This document shows positions 43,235-52,181 of a DNA stretch of 64,000 nucleotides, in pieces. The translations under genes were made by a program, and so were the position numbers. The notes beneath the pieces were generated by a model, which was given only the letters and a program-made list of their open reading frames with translations, did not search any database and had not been told where the DNA came from. Origin of the DNA: Saccharibacillus deserti (GTDB lineage Bacteria > Bacillota > Bacilli > Paenibacillales > Paenibacillaceae); NCBI RefSeq assembly GCF_013618475.1, contig NZ_JABJVN010000002.1:62001-126000 (forward strand). The letters run 5' to 3'. Position 1 is the stretch's first letter. Each line of letters begins with the position of its first letter.

Positions 43235-46200
43235 TTGAAAAAAGAGCAGCATTTGTTCCGTAAATGGTCGGGCGTATCACTGAGCCTAGCTCTGGTCTTG
43301 GGAACGGCGCTTCCGACCGCGGCATCCGCACAGTCGCAGAAATCGCCGAACGAACTGGTTCCGTACAACCTGTCCAAAGATTCGATCGGCGGCGGAGCGG
43401 CCCAGGATACGATGAGCGCGTTTGCCGTTCAGACCCGCGATCCCGCTTCCATCATCTCGCCGAAACTGGATACCCGATCCCTACATAAAGTGCGCGCTAT
43501 CGTGCAGCTCAGCCGCGAGCCGGTTGCCGCTGCCGAATCGACGGCCGGCCAGGCGGGGCTTCGAAGCTTCTCGACCGCTTCGGCGGAGCAGTTGGTCGAC
43601 AGCGAACAGACCGATTTTATTGCCCGGGCCGCGGCTCTGGGCATCGATCTGCAGGTCAACTATCAATACAATACCGTGCTGAACGGACTTGAAGTAACGG
43701 TATCGTCGAAAGACCTGACGGCGCTGGCTTCGATTCCGAATGTCGTCTCGATCGACGAAAACCAGACGTATCTCGAAATTCCGGTCGATGAAAAAGAAGC
43801 GTCCGCCGGCGACAACTTCGAGATCCAGCCGCTGAAGCAGATGGGCGTGGATGAAGCCTGGAGCGAAGGATTTACCGGAAAAGGCTTGAAAGTCGGCGTC
43901 ATCGATACCGGCGTCGACTATCTGCACCCGGATCTCAAAGACGCTTACAAAGGCGGCTACGATTCGTTCGAGCAGGACAACGATCCTTACGAAGAACCGC
44001 CGATCGTCATCGACGGAACGACTTATGCGGGTACAAGCCACGGTACGCACGTCTCCGGCACCATCGTGGGACGAGGCACGAATCCGACATCGGAACTCGT
44101 TCAAAAAGGCGTTGCCTACGATGCCGATCTGTATGTGTACAAAGTACTCGGCCGCAACCTCGAGACCGGCCGCGCTTCGGGTTCTTCGGCGCAGGTCATC
44201 GACGGTATCGAACATGCGGTCAAAGACGGCATGGACGTCATCAATCTGTCGCTGGGATCGGACTCGAACAAAGATCCCAATTCGCCGGACGCGGTAGCGA
44301 TCAATAATGCGGTATTGTCCGGCGTCACGGCTGTTATTGCAAGCGGCAATGCTGCGGACGAAGGTCCTTACTATTATTCGATGGGTTCTCCGGCATCCTC
44401 GCAGCTGGCCATCTCGGTCGGCGCCGTAACAAGCGAAAGCAATCATTATGCGGCTACGTTCTCGGCGGCTGTCGAAACGGCTCCGGCCGCTTCGGCGGCA
44501 GCGGAAGCAGCGCCCAAAGCGGCGGAAGAAACCTCGACCGAAGCGGCAGCGCCAAGCGAAGAGCCGGCTGCGCAAGCAGCGGAAGGCGACGCGGCAGCGG
44601 TTCCGGCAGCGGAAGAAGCCGCGGCAGCACCGGCCGTAAGCGACGCGGCCGATACGGTGACGCAGGCGGTCTACGGCGAATACGGTCCGTACACGACGGA
44701 TATTCTGGCCTGGAAAACCGGCCAGGAAGATTTCGCTTCGCTGCTCGGCACTGAACCGAACGAAGCCGTATATGCGAATCTCGGCACGGATGCGGATTAC
44801 GACAAGCTGGCTGCGGACGGAGTCGAAGTGGCGGGTAAGGTCGTCGTGGTCTCCCGCGGCAATCTGACCTTCGATGCCAAAGTTCGCGGCGCTGCGGCGC
44901 ACGGAGCCAAAGCCGTCGTGATCTTCAACGGCAACACGGTTCCGGGCAATCCGAATCTGGCAGACTTGTCCGAGTCGCTTCCGGGCCGTGATGCGCCGGT
45001 CGGTTCGGTAGCCTTCCTGGGCGACAGCTTCGATTATGTCCCGTACTTCGACATGAGCGGCGTCGAAGGACGCAAGCTTGCGAGACAGCTGGTCGAATCG
45101 GGATCGCCGGAATTTGAAATTTCGTTCGGCGCCGAATATCCAAAGACGGTCGTGGAAGGCGACAAGATGGCGTCGTTCAGTTCGCGCGGCCCGAACGGGG
45201 ACGAGAACCTGAGCATCAAACCGGACGTTGTGGCGCCGGGCGTCAATCTGCTGTCGACTTACCCGGAATACGGCAAGTTCGATGACGGAATCAGCTATGA
45301 TGAAGCTTATGCGCGTTCCAGCGGTACAAGCATGGCGGCTCCGCACATCGCCGGTCTGGCTGTGCTGCTGAAGCAGAAATATCCGGATTGGACGCCGTTT
45401 GATGTACGGGCGGCGCTCGCCAATACGGCCGATACGATTGCGGACGACGCGGGTACTCCTTACGATGTCTATTCGCAGGGTGCGGGCCGCGCTTATGTAG
45501 CGGATGCGCTCGATACGCCTGCCCTGCTGCAGGCGGTTGAAGAAATCCGCGTGCTGAATACCGATCTGGTCGAAGTGCCGGTGACCAACTACGCTTCTTC
45601 GACCTCGTTCGGTGTTCTGAGCGCGGACAGCGGCGAAGTAAGCCGGGAACTGCAGTTGAAGAGCGTAACGGGCGCGCCGGTTTCTTATACGGCGAGCGTA
45701 GTGTGGCATGACAACGTGACCTCCGATCCGACCAACCCGATCGCTACGCCGGATACAAGCAAGATTTCGGCGAAATTGACGGGACTGTCCGGCGGATCGG
45801 TCAGCGCTTCTGCGGGAACTCCGGCCGAATTCGGTCTGGCTATCGATCCTTTGTCCGATGCGGCCAAAGGCGTGTATGAAGGCGAAGTGCTGCTGAAATC
45901 TTCGGCAGGACCGGATCTGCACCTGCCGTTCGCCGTCCATATCGGCGATGAAAAGCCGGCAACGGGCTTCGGACTTCAGGATATCGGGCTGTCGGAACGT
46001 ATCATTACCCCTGACGGAGACGGAAACCGCGAAGCGACCGATGTCTCCTTCACCCTCTCGGCCGATGATGTGAACTATATCCAGATCGCCGTTTACGGCA
46101 TCGACGATGAGTATATCGGACTGGTCGGACAAATTGTCGACGAAGACGAGAATGGCAGCCTGAAGATGCTGGAACCGGGCCGCTACGTCTTTGAAGATAT

Positions 46201-46642
46201 CGACGACTATTATCTGGACGAGAAAACGATGAAGATCGGCAAGCTTGAGCCGGGAACCTACCAGCTCGAACTGCTGGCTACGCAGCTGGATTCTTCCGGC
46301 GCCGTCGTCGACGAAATCCAATACCTGGCTTATTCCAGCTACCGTATTGCGGATCGCAAAGAACTGCTGGTCGACGAAGCGATTGCAGCTTTCGACAAAG
46401 CGGCCGCAGTCGTCAACACGACCCGGATCGGACCGAATGTACTGGAGCTGAAATCGACGAATGAAGTGAAGTTCCAGGTGACCGGAAGCGATCATCCGAA
46501 CCTTATCAACAGCAAAGGCGCTCTCCGCGCCCTGCCGTCGACACCAACGGTCGTCAATCTGGAAGTGACCGCTTCCTACAAGAAGAATTCCAAAATCAAC
46601 GAAACGTTTATCGTACCGGTTACTCTGCTGCCGAAGCAGTAA
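43235..46642 (+). CDS. Large secreted S8 (subtilisin-like) serine protease with PA domain
   Basis: A 1,135-residue exported protease. It has a signal peptide (about 1-32), an I9-type propeptide (about 84-182, KVRAIVQLSREPVAA), and a catalytic domain split by an insert. The catalytic residues are intact: Asp224 (VGVIDTGVDYLHPDL), His269 (TSHGTHVSGTI), oxyanion Asn372 (IASGNAADEG) and Ser699 (SGTSMAAPHIAGL). Between them sits a PA domain (about 480-640, including GKVVVVSRGNLTFDAKVRGA). Residues about 411-476 are an almost pure Ala/Glu/Pro/Thr insert ahead of it. The C-terminus has Fn3-like and further beta domains (about 770-1135, ITPDGDGNREATDVSFTLSA). The start is TTG 43235 with GAGAGGGGA. 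A terminator follows. Confidence 0.93.
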   Translation: MKKEQHLFRKWSGVSLSLALVLGTALPTAASAQSQKSPNELVPYNLSKDSIGGGAAQDTMSAFAVQTRDPASIISPKLDTRSLHKVRAIVQLSREPVAAAESTAGQAGLRSFSTASAEQLVDSEQTDFIARAAALGIDLQVNYQYNTVLNGLEVTVSSKDLTALASIPNVVSIDENQTYLEIPVDEKEASAGDNFEIQPLKQMGVDEAWSEGFTGKGLKVGVIDTGVDYLHPDLKDAYKGGYDSFEQDNDPYEEPPIVIDGTTYAGTSHGTHVSGTIVGRGTNPTSELVQKGVAYDADLYVYKVLGRNLETGRASGSSAQVIDGIEHAVKDGMDVINLSLGSDSNKDPNSPDAVAINNAVLSGVTAVIASGNAADEGPYYYSMGSPASSQLAISVGAVTSESNHYAATFSAAVETAPAASAAAEAAPKAAEETSTEAAAPSEEPAAQAAEGDAAAVPAAEEAAAAPAVSDAADTVTQAVYGEYGPYTTDILAWKTGQEDFASLLGTEPNEAVYANLGTDADYDKLAADGVEVAGKVVVVSRGNLTFDAKVRGAAAHGAKAVVIFNGNTVPGNPNLADLSESLPGRDAPVGSVAFLGDSFDYVPYFDMSGVEGRKLARQLVESGSPEFEISFGAEYPKTVVEGDKMASFSSRGPNGDENLSIKPDVVAPGVNLLSTYPEYGKFDDGISYDEAYARSSGTSMAAPHIAGLAVLLKQKYPDWTPFDVRAALANTADTIADDAGTPYDVYSQGAGRAYVADALDTPALLQAVEEIRVLNTDLVEVPVTNYASSTSFGVLSADSGEVSRELQLKSVTGAPVSYTASVVWHDNVTSDPTNPIATPDTSKISAKLTGLSGGSVSASAGTPAEFGLAIDPLSDAAKGVYEGEVLLKSSAGPDLHLPFAVHIGDEKPATGFGLQDIGLSERIITPDGDGNREATDVSFTLSADDVNYIQIAVYGIDDEYIGLVGQIVDEDENGSLKMLEPGRYVFEDIDDYYLDEKTMKIGKLEPGTYQLELLATQLDSSGAVVDEIQYLAYSSYRIADRKELLVDEAIAAFDKAAAVVNTTRIGPNVLELKSTNEVKFQVTGSDHPNLINSKGALRALPSTPTVVNLEVTASYKKNSKINETFIVPVTLLPKQ

Positions 46643-46662
46643 GCGTGAAGGTTTGACTCCGG

Positions 46663-46697
46663 CGCCTTTACGGGATTTCCCGTAAAGGCGTTTTTTT
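46663..46697 (+). terminator. Terminator of the subtilase gene
   Basis: A perfect 12-bp stem CGCCTTTACGGG / CCCGTAAAGGCG with an ATTT loop and seven T. Confidence 0.95.
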
Positions 46698-46720
46698 GTG
46701 GATAACAGAGGAAACAAAGT

Positions 46721-46750
46721 AAAACCGGCTTCCGCTGGGCGGAGGCCGGT
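46721..46750 (-). terminator. Terminator of the MDR oxidoreductase gene
   Basis: ACCGGCTTCCGC (46724-46735) and GCGGAGGCCGGT (46739-46750) form a stem. On the minus strand TTTTAC follows. Confidence 0.65.
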
Positions 46751-46787
46751 CGGGTTTGAACAGACAGCGGGCAGGGCAGGCACTCTT

Positions 46788-47744
46788 TTAGCTGCGGGAA
46801 GAATGGGTACGAATGACAACCTTGCCCCGGGTGCGGCCGGATTCGGCCAGTTCGTAGGCGGCACTTGTTTCTTCAAGCGGAAACACGGCTTCGATCAGCG
46901 GCTGCATCAGCCCTTCGTCGCACCACTGCCGCAGAAGGCTCAGGTCCGCGTCGTTGGAGTTGGCGATAATGAAGCGCGCTTTGCGCCCTGTAGAACCGGA
47001 GAAGACGCGTCCGATCATCGAGGAAGGACCGGGTACCGTCGTCACGTAGGTTCCTTGTTCGTTCAATAACGCGCGGCAGCCCCGGAATCCGTATTTGCCC
47101 GCGGCGTCGAAGATGACGTCGAACGTTTTTCCGCTTTTGTGAAAATCGTCCCGGTCGTAAGCGATCACGTCTTCGCAGCCCAGCGCTCTTGCCGCGGCTT
47201 CGCCGGAAGATCGGCAGACGCCGGTGACATGGGCGCCGAGGATCGCGGCCATCTGAACCGCGTAATGGCCGACGCCGCCGGTTGCGCCGATCACCAGCAC
47301 CCGCATGCCCGATGTCAGGCCGCCGGTCGGCACAAGCGCCTGGTAAGCCGTCGAGGCGGCCAGCGGAACGGCTGCCGCGTCGTCGAAATTCAGCGAAAGG
47401 GGTTTGCGGGAAGCGACCGAAGCTTTGCAGCAGAGCACTTCCGCCAGTCCGCCGCCCTGCGAAGCGCCGTTGGTAAAGCCGTATACTTCATCGCCGGGAA
47501 CGAATCCTTCGACGCCGGCGCCGCATTCTTCCACAATACCCGCGAAATCGGAATTCAGAATCTTGGGGAAACGAAATCCGGACAGGAAAAACAAATAGCC
47601 TTTGCGTACTTTGAAATCGATCGGATTGATGGATGTGGCCCGTACGCGTACTTTGATCTCTCCGGCACGCGGCTGGGGTTCTTTGACCTCTTCGATCCGG
47701 AAGACGTCCGGTCCTCCGTATTTTCGTATCACTGCCGCTTTCAT
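46788..47744 (-). CDS. NAD(P)-dependent quinone-oxidoreductase-like MDR protein
   Basis: A 318-residue zinc-independent medium-chain dehydrogenase/reductase. The N-terminus MKAAVIRKYGGPDVFRIEEV is typical of quinone oxidoreductase/YhdH relatives, with IKVRVRATSINPIDFKVRKG (about 30-49), the substrate-domain DEVYGFTNGASQGGGLAEVL and the nucleotide loop VIGATGGVGHYAVQMAAILG (about 146-165). The zinc-binding residues of alcohol dehydrogenases are absent. It reduces quinones or enones with NADPH. The frame is open for 19 more codons upstream, but ATG 47744 matches the family start. The ribosome binding site is weak (GCAGGCG). Confidence 0.88.
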   Translation of the reverse strand: MKAAVIRKYGGPDVFRIEEVKEPQPRAGEIKVRVRATSINPIDFKVRKGYLFFLSGFRFPKILNSDFAGIVEECGAGVEGFVPGDEVYGFTNGASQGGGLAEVLCCKASVASRKPLSLNFDDAAAVPLAASTAYQALVPTGGLTSGMRVLVIGATGGVGHYAVQMAAILGAHVTGVCRSSGEAAARALGCEDVIAYDRDDFHKSGKTFDVIFDAAGKYGFRGCRALLNEQGTYVTTVPGPSSMIGRVFSGSTGRKARFIIANSNDADLSLLRQWCDEGLMQPLIEAVFPLEETSAAYELAESGRTRGKVVIRTHSSRS

Positions 47745-47893
47745 TTGAATCGCCTGCTTTCTTTTCGCTTGGGTCACTTGTGCTATTACCCTATTCGACA
47801 CCCAAAAGAAGCCCCGTCCGCGATAGAACCCAAATCCTGCAGTTCTTTCGCGGCCGAGGCCTCCGAATGTTCCTTATGAAGCTGTGGGTGGAC

Positions 47894-48886
47894 TTACAGG
47901 ACGCTCGGTACCGGCGTTTCCAGCGTATCGAACAGGAAGTCTTCGTCGCGCAGCGGTTCCACGTGAACCGTGCGCACGTAGCCGTTGCCTTTTTTGGAGA
48001 AGAAATCGTGCTGTTTGGTCTGCGTCTTGAGGCCGTTCATGACGATCGGGTTGATACTTTCTTCGTCTTCTTCGAACTGCGGTTCCAGGCCCAGGTTCAT
48101 CATCGCTTTGTTGGCGTTGTAGCGTACGAACTTGTCGACTTCATCCTTGAGGCCGATCTTCGTGTACAGCTGCTCCGTATACAGCTCTTCGTTGGCCTGG
48201 AGCGTGTGCAGCAGCTCGTACAGTTCCTTCGTCGCCGCTTCGGCTTCCGATGCCGGGAGATCGCGCAGCACTTCCTGGGCCAGCACGCCGACGTACACGC
48301 CGTGAATGCTCTCGTCGCGCAGAATCAGGTCGATGACTTCGCCGCTGCTCGTCATTTTGCCTTGTCCGGCCAGGTAGAGAGGGTAGAAGAAGCCGCTGTA
48401 GAACAGGTAGCTTTCCAGCATGACCGAAGCGCCCATCGCCAGATAAAGATCTTTTGGCGTCTGGATGTTCTGATAATACTTGGAGATGATTTCGGCTTTC
48501 TTTTGCAGCAGCGGATTTTCTTCGACCCAGCGGAACACCTTGTCGATCTCTTCGGTGGAAGCGAGCGTCGTGAAGATACTGCTGTACGATTTGGCGTGGA
48601 TCTGCTCCATCATGCCCATGAACGCGAGTACCGCTTTGCGCTGCAGGTCTTCGACATGCTCCATGATCTGCGGCATGCCGACTCCGCCCTGCACGGTATC
48701 GAGGAGCGTCAGGCCGCCGAGGACCTGCATATAGGCTTCCCGTTCGTCTTCGCTGAGCGTAATCCAGGACATTTTGTCGTCGGACAGCGGGATTTCGTCG
48801 TCGGTCCAGAACTGCATAATATTTTGATTCCAGAACATCAGGGTGAAGTCGTCTGCGGGACGGTTCCAGTTGACGGCTTTGATCAT
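47894..48886 (-). CDS. nrdF: Class Ib ribonucleoside-diphosphate reductase beta subunit NrdF
   Basis: A 330-residue radical-generating subunit. The dinuclear metal ligands and Tyr radical are visible: Asp in LTLLDTVQGG, Glu/His in MMEQIHAKSYSSIF (about 92-105, with Tyr of AKSY as the likely radical site) and the second half with LRDESIHGVYVGVLAQ (about 186-201). It starts NWNRPADDFTLMFWNQNIMQ. It provides the radical for NrdE to make dNDPs. The gene is separated from nrdE by 280 bases containing a stable hairpin. The start ATG 48886 has AAAGGGA. Confidence 0.95.
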   Translation of the reverse strand: MIKAVNWNRPADDFTLMFWNQNIMQFWTDDEIPLSDDKMSWITLSEDEREAYMQVLGGLTLLDTVQGGVGMPQIMEHVEDLQRKAVLAFMGMMEQIHAKSYSSIFTTLASTEEIDKVFRWVEENPLLQKKAEIISKYYQNIQTPKDLYLAMGASVMLESYLFYSGFFYPLYLAGQGKMTSSGEVIDLILRDESIHGVYVGVLAQEVLRDLPASEAEAATKELYELLHTLQANEELYTEQLYTKIGLKDEVDKFVRYNANKAMMNLGLEPQFEEDEESINPIVMNGLKTQTKQHDFFSKKGNGYVRTVHVEPLRDEDFLFDTLETPVPSVL

Positions 48887-49035
48887 GTTTAGTCATCCCT
48901 TTCGGTGTGGGTCATATAAATTAAGTTAATTGTGGGCAAAGTTGGATATTCGTAAGCACAGATGAACCGGATTGCGGGCAATCCGGGACGGCTGCACAGA
49001 ATTCTTATTATCGGCGCAAACGAAGCAAAAGTAAA

Positions 49036-49089
49036 GCGGGGCGTTTTGCTCGAGACCGGAATGTCCGGATCGTGGAAAAGGCGCCCCGC
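49036..49089 (-). other. Nested hairpin between nrdE and nrdF
   Basis: Arms GCGGGGCG (49036-49043) and CGCCCCGC (49082-49089) enclose an inner CCGGA-ATG-TCCGG hairpin (49056-49068). On the minus strand the outer stem is followed only by a weak TTTACTTTTG. It is either an attenuator or an mRNA-processing/stability element setting the NrdE:NrdF ratio. Confidence 0.55.
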
Positions 49090-49166
49090 AGTGTCACGTT
49101 ATCGTTCGAGCTTTTTGAAAAAAGGTGAATGTACTCGTTCCTGCCGCGTTCCCGCCGAAGTACGGC

Positions 49167-51251
49167 TTAGATCGCGCAGCTGATGCATTCTTCCACGCTC
49201 AGATGGTTCGTGCGCGTGTAGTACAGGGCTTTCAGGCCTTTGCGAGCGGCATACAGGTAGTAGCGGGCCAAATCGCGCGTCGTTACGTTGCTGTTGACGT
49301 GCAGGATGGCCGAGATGCCCTGATCGATATGCTCCTGGATCTCGGAGATCAGATCGATGACCTTGAACTGGTTCATTTGGTAGGCCGATTTGTAGTAGAA
49401 GAAATTCTCCTGGGCCAGGTAAGGCATCGGGAAGTACGTCGTCGAGTTGGCATAAGTGCGCGTCTCGATCGCATCGACGATCGGCATGACGCTCGACGTG
49501 GAATTCTGGATGTACGAGATACTTTGCGTAGGCGCGATCGCCAGACGGTAAGCGTGGTACAGGCCGTTGGCTTGAACCAGCGTACGCAGATGGTTCCAAT
49601 CCGCCGTCGTCGGGATGTGCATGCCTTCGAACAGCGATTTGATCCGGTCGGTACGCGGGCTGTAGTCGGTCTGTACGTACTTGTCGAAGTATGTACCTTT
49701 GGCATACTCGGATTTCTCGAAACCTGCGAACGTGACATTGCGATCGCGGGCGATTTCCATGCTTTTCTCGATCGAGTAGTAGTTCATCATCATGAAGAAC
49801 GTACGCACGAAGTCGATCGCTTCGTCGCTTTCATACGCGATTTTGTTCTTGGCCAGGTAGCCGTGCAGGTTCATTGCGCCGAGACCGACGGAATGCATCT
49901 CGCGGTTCGCTTTGGCTACGCCCGGAGCGTTTTGCACTTCGGTCATGTCGCTGACGGCGGTAAGGCCGATCATTGCTTCGTGCACCGACTCGCGGATTTT
50001 GCCGAGGCCCATCACGTTTGCGATATTCAGGGAAGCCAGGTTGCAGCTGATGTCGCGGCGGATATCGTTCGCTTGGCCGTAATCGCCGATCGTCGACGTT
50101 TCTTGAAGCTGGTAGATTTCGGTGCACAGGTTGGACATTTTGACCATGCCCAGATCTTTGAGCGCGTGATTGTTGTTGGCGTTGCTCTTGTTCATGATAT
50201 AAGGGTAGCCGGATTCGAGCTGGATCATGGCGATCTTCACCAGCATGTCGCGGGCGCTCATGACGGTCTTTTTCTTGATGTTGTCGTTCGCGAGCAGTTC
50301 GTCGTACATCTCGTCGATCTCGAGGTCGTCCAGATGTTTGCCGTACTCTTTGTAGACGGAGTAAGGACCGAACACCACGAGCGGCTGGTTGTCTTCCGCA
50401 AGCTTATAGAAGCGGTTCGGGATGATAAGGCCGATCGACAGCGTTTTGAGGCGCGATTTCTCGTCGGCGTTGATTTTTTTGCTGTCCAGGAATTCAAGCA
50501 CGTCCCAGCCGAAAATGTTGTAGTAAGCGGCGCCGGAACCTTTGCGCTGACCCATTTGGTCGGCGTAGGAGAACGCGTCTTCCATCAGTTTCAGGACCGG
50601 CATCACGCCTTTGGCTGCGCCTTCGACGCCTTTGATCGGCTCGCCGCGTCCGCGCAGTTTCGACAGGTTGACGGCTACGCCGCCGCCGATCTTCGACAGC
50701 TGCATGCAGGTCGAGAGCACGTAGTTGATCGAGTTGAGCGCGTCGTCCATTTCGAGCAGGAAGCAGGAGACCAGTTCGCCGCGGCGGCTTTTGCCCGCGT
50801 TCAGGAACGTCGGGGTCGCCGGCTGTACGCGCTGCTCCATGATCGCCGTTACGAGCGACTTGGCGTTGTCGACATTGCCGGCACCGAGGTGCAAAGACAC
50901 GATCGCGGCGCGGTCGGCGTACGTTTCCAGGTAAGTCGACTTGTCGTTGCTTCTCATTGCGTAGTCCGTGTAGAACTTGGAAGCGGCCATATACGAAGCG
51001 AATTCGAACGGAACGTTATGCGACGTCTCGAACACCGACACGACTTCTTCGCGCGTGTAGTTTTCGTACACGTTCTCGTAGTAGTCGTTTTCGATCATAT
51101 AATCGACCTGGGAAGCGAAGTCGGGGAAAGTCAGGCTGCGCTGGGCGACTTCCTCCATGAATACGGCTACGGCTTCCTTGTCTTTCTCCAGTCGGAAAAA
51201 CCCGTCGGCGTTTCTCAGCATCAGTTGGTTGTTCAGTTCAATATGCCGCAA
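49167..51251 (-). CDS. nrdE: Class Ib ribonucleoside-diphosphate reductase alpha subunit NrdE
   Basis: A 694-residue catalytic subunit. Conserved blocks are QPATPTFLNAGKSRRGELVS (about 157-176), the active-site cysteine region SCFLLEMDDALNSINYVLS, GGVAVNLSKLRGRGEPI (about 208-224), the NLCTEIYQ catalytic Cys/Glu (about 380-387), LAIAPTQSISYIQNSTSSV (about 571-589) and the C-terminal redox tail CISC. The ATP-cone activity domain is absent, as in class Ib. The start is TTG 51251, overlapping the nrdI end by 14 bases, with GAGGAG upstream. It reduces NDPs to dNDPs using electrons passed through a glutaredoxin-like NrdH. Confidence 0.96.
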   Translation of the reverse strand: MRHIELNNQLMLRNADGFFRLEKDKEAVAVFMEEVAQRSLTFPDFASQVDYMIENDYYENVYENYTREEVVSVFETSHNVPFEFASYMAASKFYTDYAMRSNDKSTYLETYADRAAIVSLHLGAGNVDNAKSLVTAIMEQRVQPATPTFLNAGKSRRGELVSCFLLEMDDALNSINYVLSTCMQLSKIGGGVAVNLSKLRGRGEPIKGVEGAAKGVMPVLKLMEDAFSYADQMGQRKGSGAAYYNIFGWDVLEFLDSKKINADEKSRLKTLSIGLIIPNRFYKLAEDNQPLVVFGPYSVYKEYGKHLDDLEIDEMYDELLANDNIKKKTVMSARDMLVKIAMIQLESGYPYIMNKSNANNNHALKDLGMVKMSNLCTEIYQLQETSTIGDYGQANDIRRDISCNLASLNIANVMGLGKIRESVHEAMIGLTAVSDMTEVQNAPGVAKANREMHSVGLGAMNLHGYLAKNKIAYESDEAIDFVRTFFMMMNYYSIEKSMEIARDRNVTFAGFEKSEYAKGTYFDKYVQTDYSPRTDRIKSLFEGMHIPTTADWNHLRTLVQANGLYHAYRLAIAPTQSISYIQNSTSSVMPIVDAIETRTYANSTTYFPMPYLAQENFFYYKSAYQMNQFKVIDLISEIQEHIDQGISAILHVNSNVTTRDLARYYLYAARKGLKALYYTRTNHLSVEECISCAI

Positions 51252-51597
51252 GGCTGTTCAACTCCTCTTTGAAATGTAAAATATCTTTTTTCGTGCCGGA
51301 CAGTTCGAATTTGCAGAGGACAGGCACGCCGTAAGTCTGGGAAATGGTATCCGCGCTCTTGGCGAAGCATTGTCCCCAGTTGCGGTTGCCGCTGGCGGAC
51401 ACGCCGCGCAGCTGCTGTGCGTTCTGCTGGAGGAAAAGGTTGACTTTGTCCGGTACCTGACCGAAGCCCGTCGTATAGGTAACGAGGATGAAAGGCTCGT
51501 CCAGCTTCATCGTCTCGTCGATCTGAACCGAAGGAAGTTCCAATTTATCAATAAATCTCCGTACGTTTCCAGTCTTGGAATCGTAAGCGATCACCAT
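51238..51597 (-). CDS. nrdI: Flavodoxin-like protein NrdI
   Basis: A 119-residue flavodoxin of the NrdI family: IAYDSKTGNVRRFIDKL (residues 3-19) as FMN phosphate loop, ILVTYTTGFGQVPDKVNLFL (about 37-56) and SASGNRNWGQCFAKSADTIS (about 67-86). It feeds superoxide/peroxide to NrdF for assembly of the Mn2-Tyr cofactor. First gene of nrdIEF, with a consensus promoter and NrdR boxes upstream. No nrdH is seen in this operon. Confidence 0.95.
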   Translation of the reverse strand: MVIAYDSKTGNVRRFIDKLELPSVQIDETMKLDEPFILVTYTTGFGQVPDKVNLFLQQNAQQLRGVSASGNRNWGQCFAKSADTISQTYGVPVLCKFELSGTKKDILHFKEELNSLAAY

Positions 51598-51630
51598 GTG
51601 CTTTCACGCTCCTCGATTGCCCGCTTAAAT

Positions 51631-51640
51631 CTATATCTAG
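51631..51640 (-). promoter_or_regulatory. NrdR box 1 (promoter-distal)
   Basis: CTAGATATAG on the minus strand matches the CWATATATWG core of NrdR boxes with one mismatch. It lies downstream of the -10, and its centre is 42 bases (four helical turns) from box 2. Confidence 0.65.
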
Positions 51641-51663
51641 TTTTAACCGGGTCAGTGTTACTC

Positions 51664-51692
51664 ATTTTATAACCAGATATGGGGTTTGTCAA
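51664..51692 (-). promoter_or_regulatory. Sigma-A promoter of nrdIEF
   Basis: On the minus strand TTGACA (51687-51692), a 17-base spacer and TAAAAT (51664-51669). NrdR box 2 occupies the spacer. Confidence 0.82.
51673..51682 (-). promoter_or_regulatory. NrdR box 2 (between -35 and -10)
   Basis: CCAGATATGG, palindromic apart from one position and related to the NrdR box core with three changes. It sits inside the promoter spacer, and its distance from box 1 supports cooperative NrdR binding. Confidence 0.55.
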
Positions 51693-52087
51693 AGCACAAA
51701 TTTTAGAAAATAAAACCGTTGAAATTGTCTGCGGACGCGAAAAAGCGAGCAATCGAAGGGAAAAAGGCGGTTTTGCGGTCCAAGAATGCCCATACGGGGA
51801 TTGACGCGCACGAAAGCAGAGGGAGTTTCTGGAGAATGGCGCAGCAGTGCGGAACGGAAGACAGACCGCAAAGCAAAAACGGTGAAGAAGTGCAAAGAGC
51901 CGTTCGGAAATTCGGAATCCCTAAGTGAAAAAAAGTTAGATGTGCGGGAAAAGGATGGAGATGCGGCTGCAGATCGAAGCGTTTCCGTGGAAGGAAAAAC
52001 TGTGGATGACGGGGATATCCGCGAAAAACAAATCTGTGGATGGCGGGGATAATGGGGATATCCGCAGAAGCTTATCCGTACGCAAAA
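51693..52087. other. Intergenic region with imperfect direct repeats
   Basis: No supported gene. Purine-rich frames here lack ribosome binding sites and domain features. CTGTGGATGACGGGGATATC continuing to 52022 is repeated at 52034-52066 with an extra 10 bases (a second GGGGATAAT unit). Confidence 0.4.
52000..52066. repeat. Imperfect tandem-like direct repeat (23 and 33 bases)
   Basis: Copies at 52000-52022 and 52034-52066 share CTGTGGATGRCGGGGATA at the start and GGGGATATCCGC at the end. The second copy contains a short internal duplication. Confidence 0.6.
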
Positions 52088-52120
52088 ACCCGATGTCCGC
52101 TCGAAAGCGTAGCATCGGGT
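52088..52120 (-). terminator. Terminator of the GNAT gene
   Basis: ACCCGATG (52088-52095) pairs with CATCGGGT (52113-52120), with inner CGCT/AGCG pairing. On the minus strand it is followed by TTTTTGCG. Confidence 0.8.
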
Positions 52121-52181
52121 CAACGGAGAAAGGCGGAAGGTACGATTCCCGGCGCAGCGAAGCGGGAAAGCCTGCTGCGCC

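Noticed and set aside
43481-46876. A 1,131-codon open frame antisense to the subtilase gene
   Set aside because: It is a shadow of the coding strand's codon bias: it has no ribosome binding site or family domain, and its product is Arg/His/Gln-rich noise. The plus-strand frame has a full catalytic triad.
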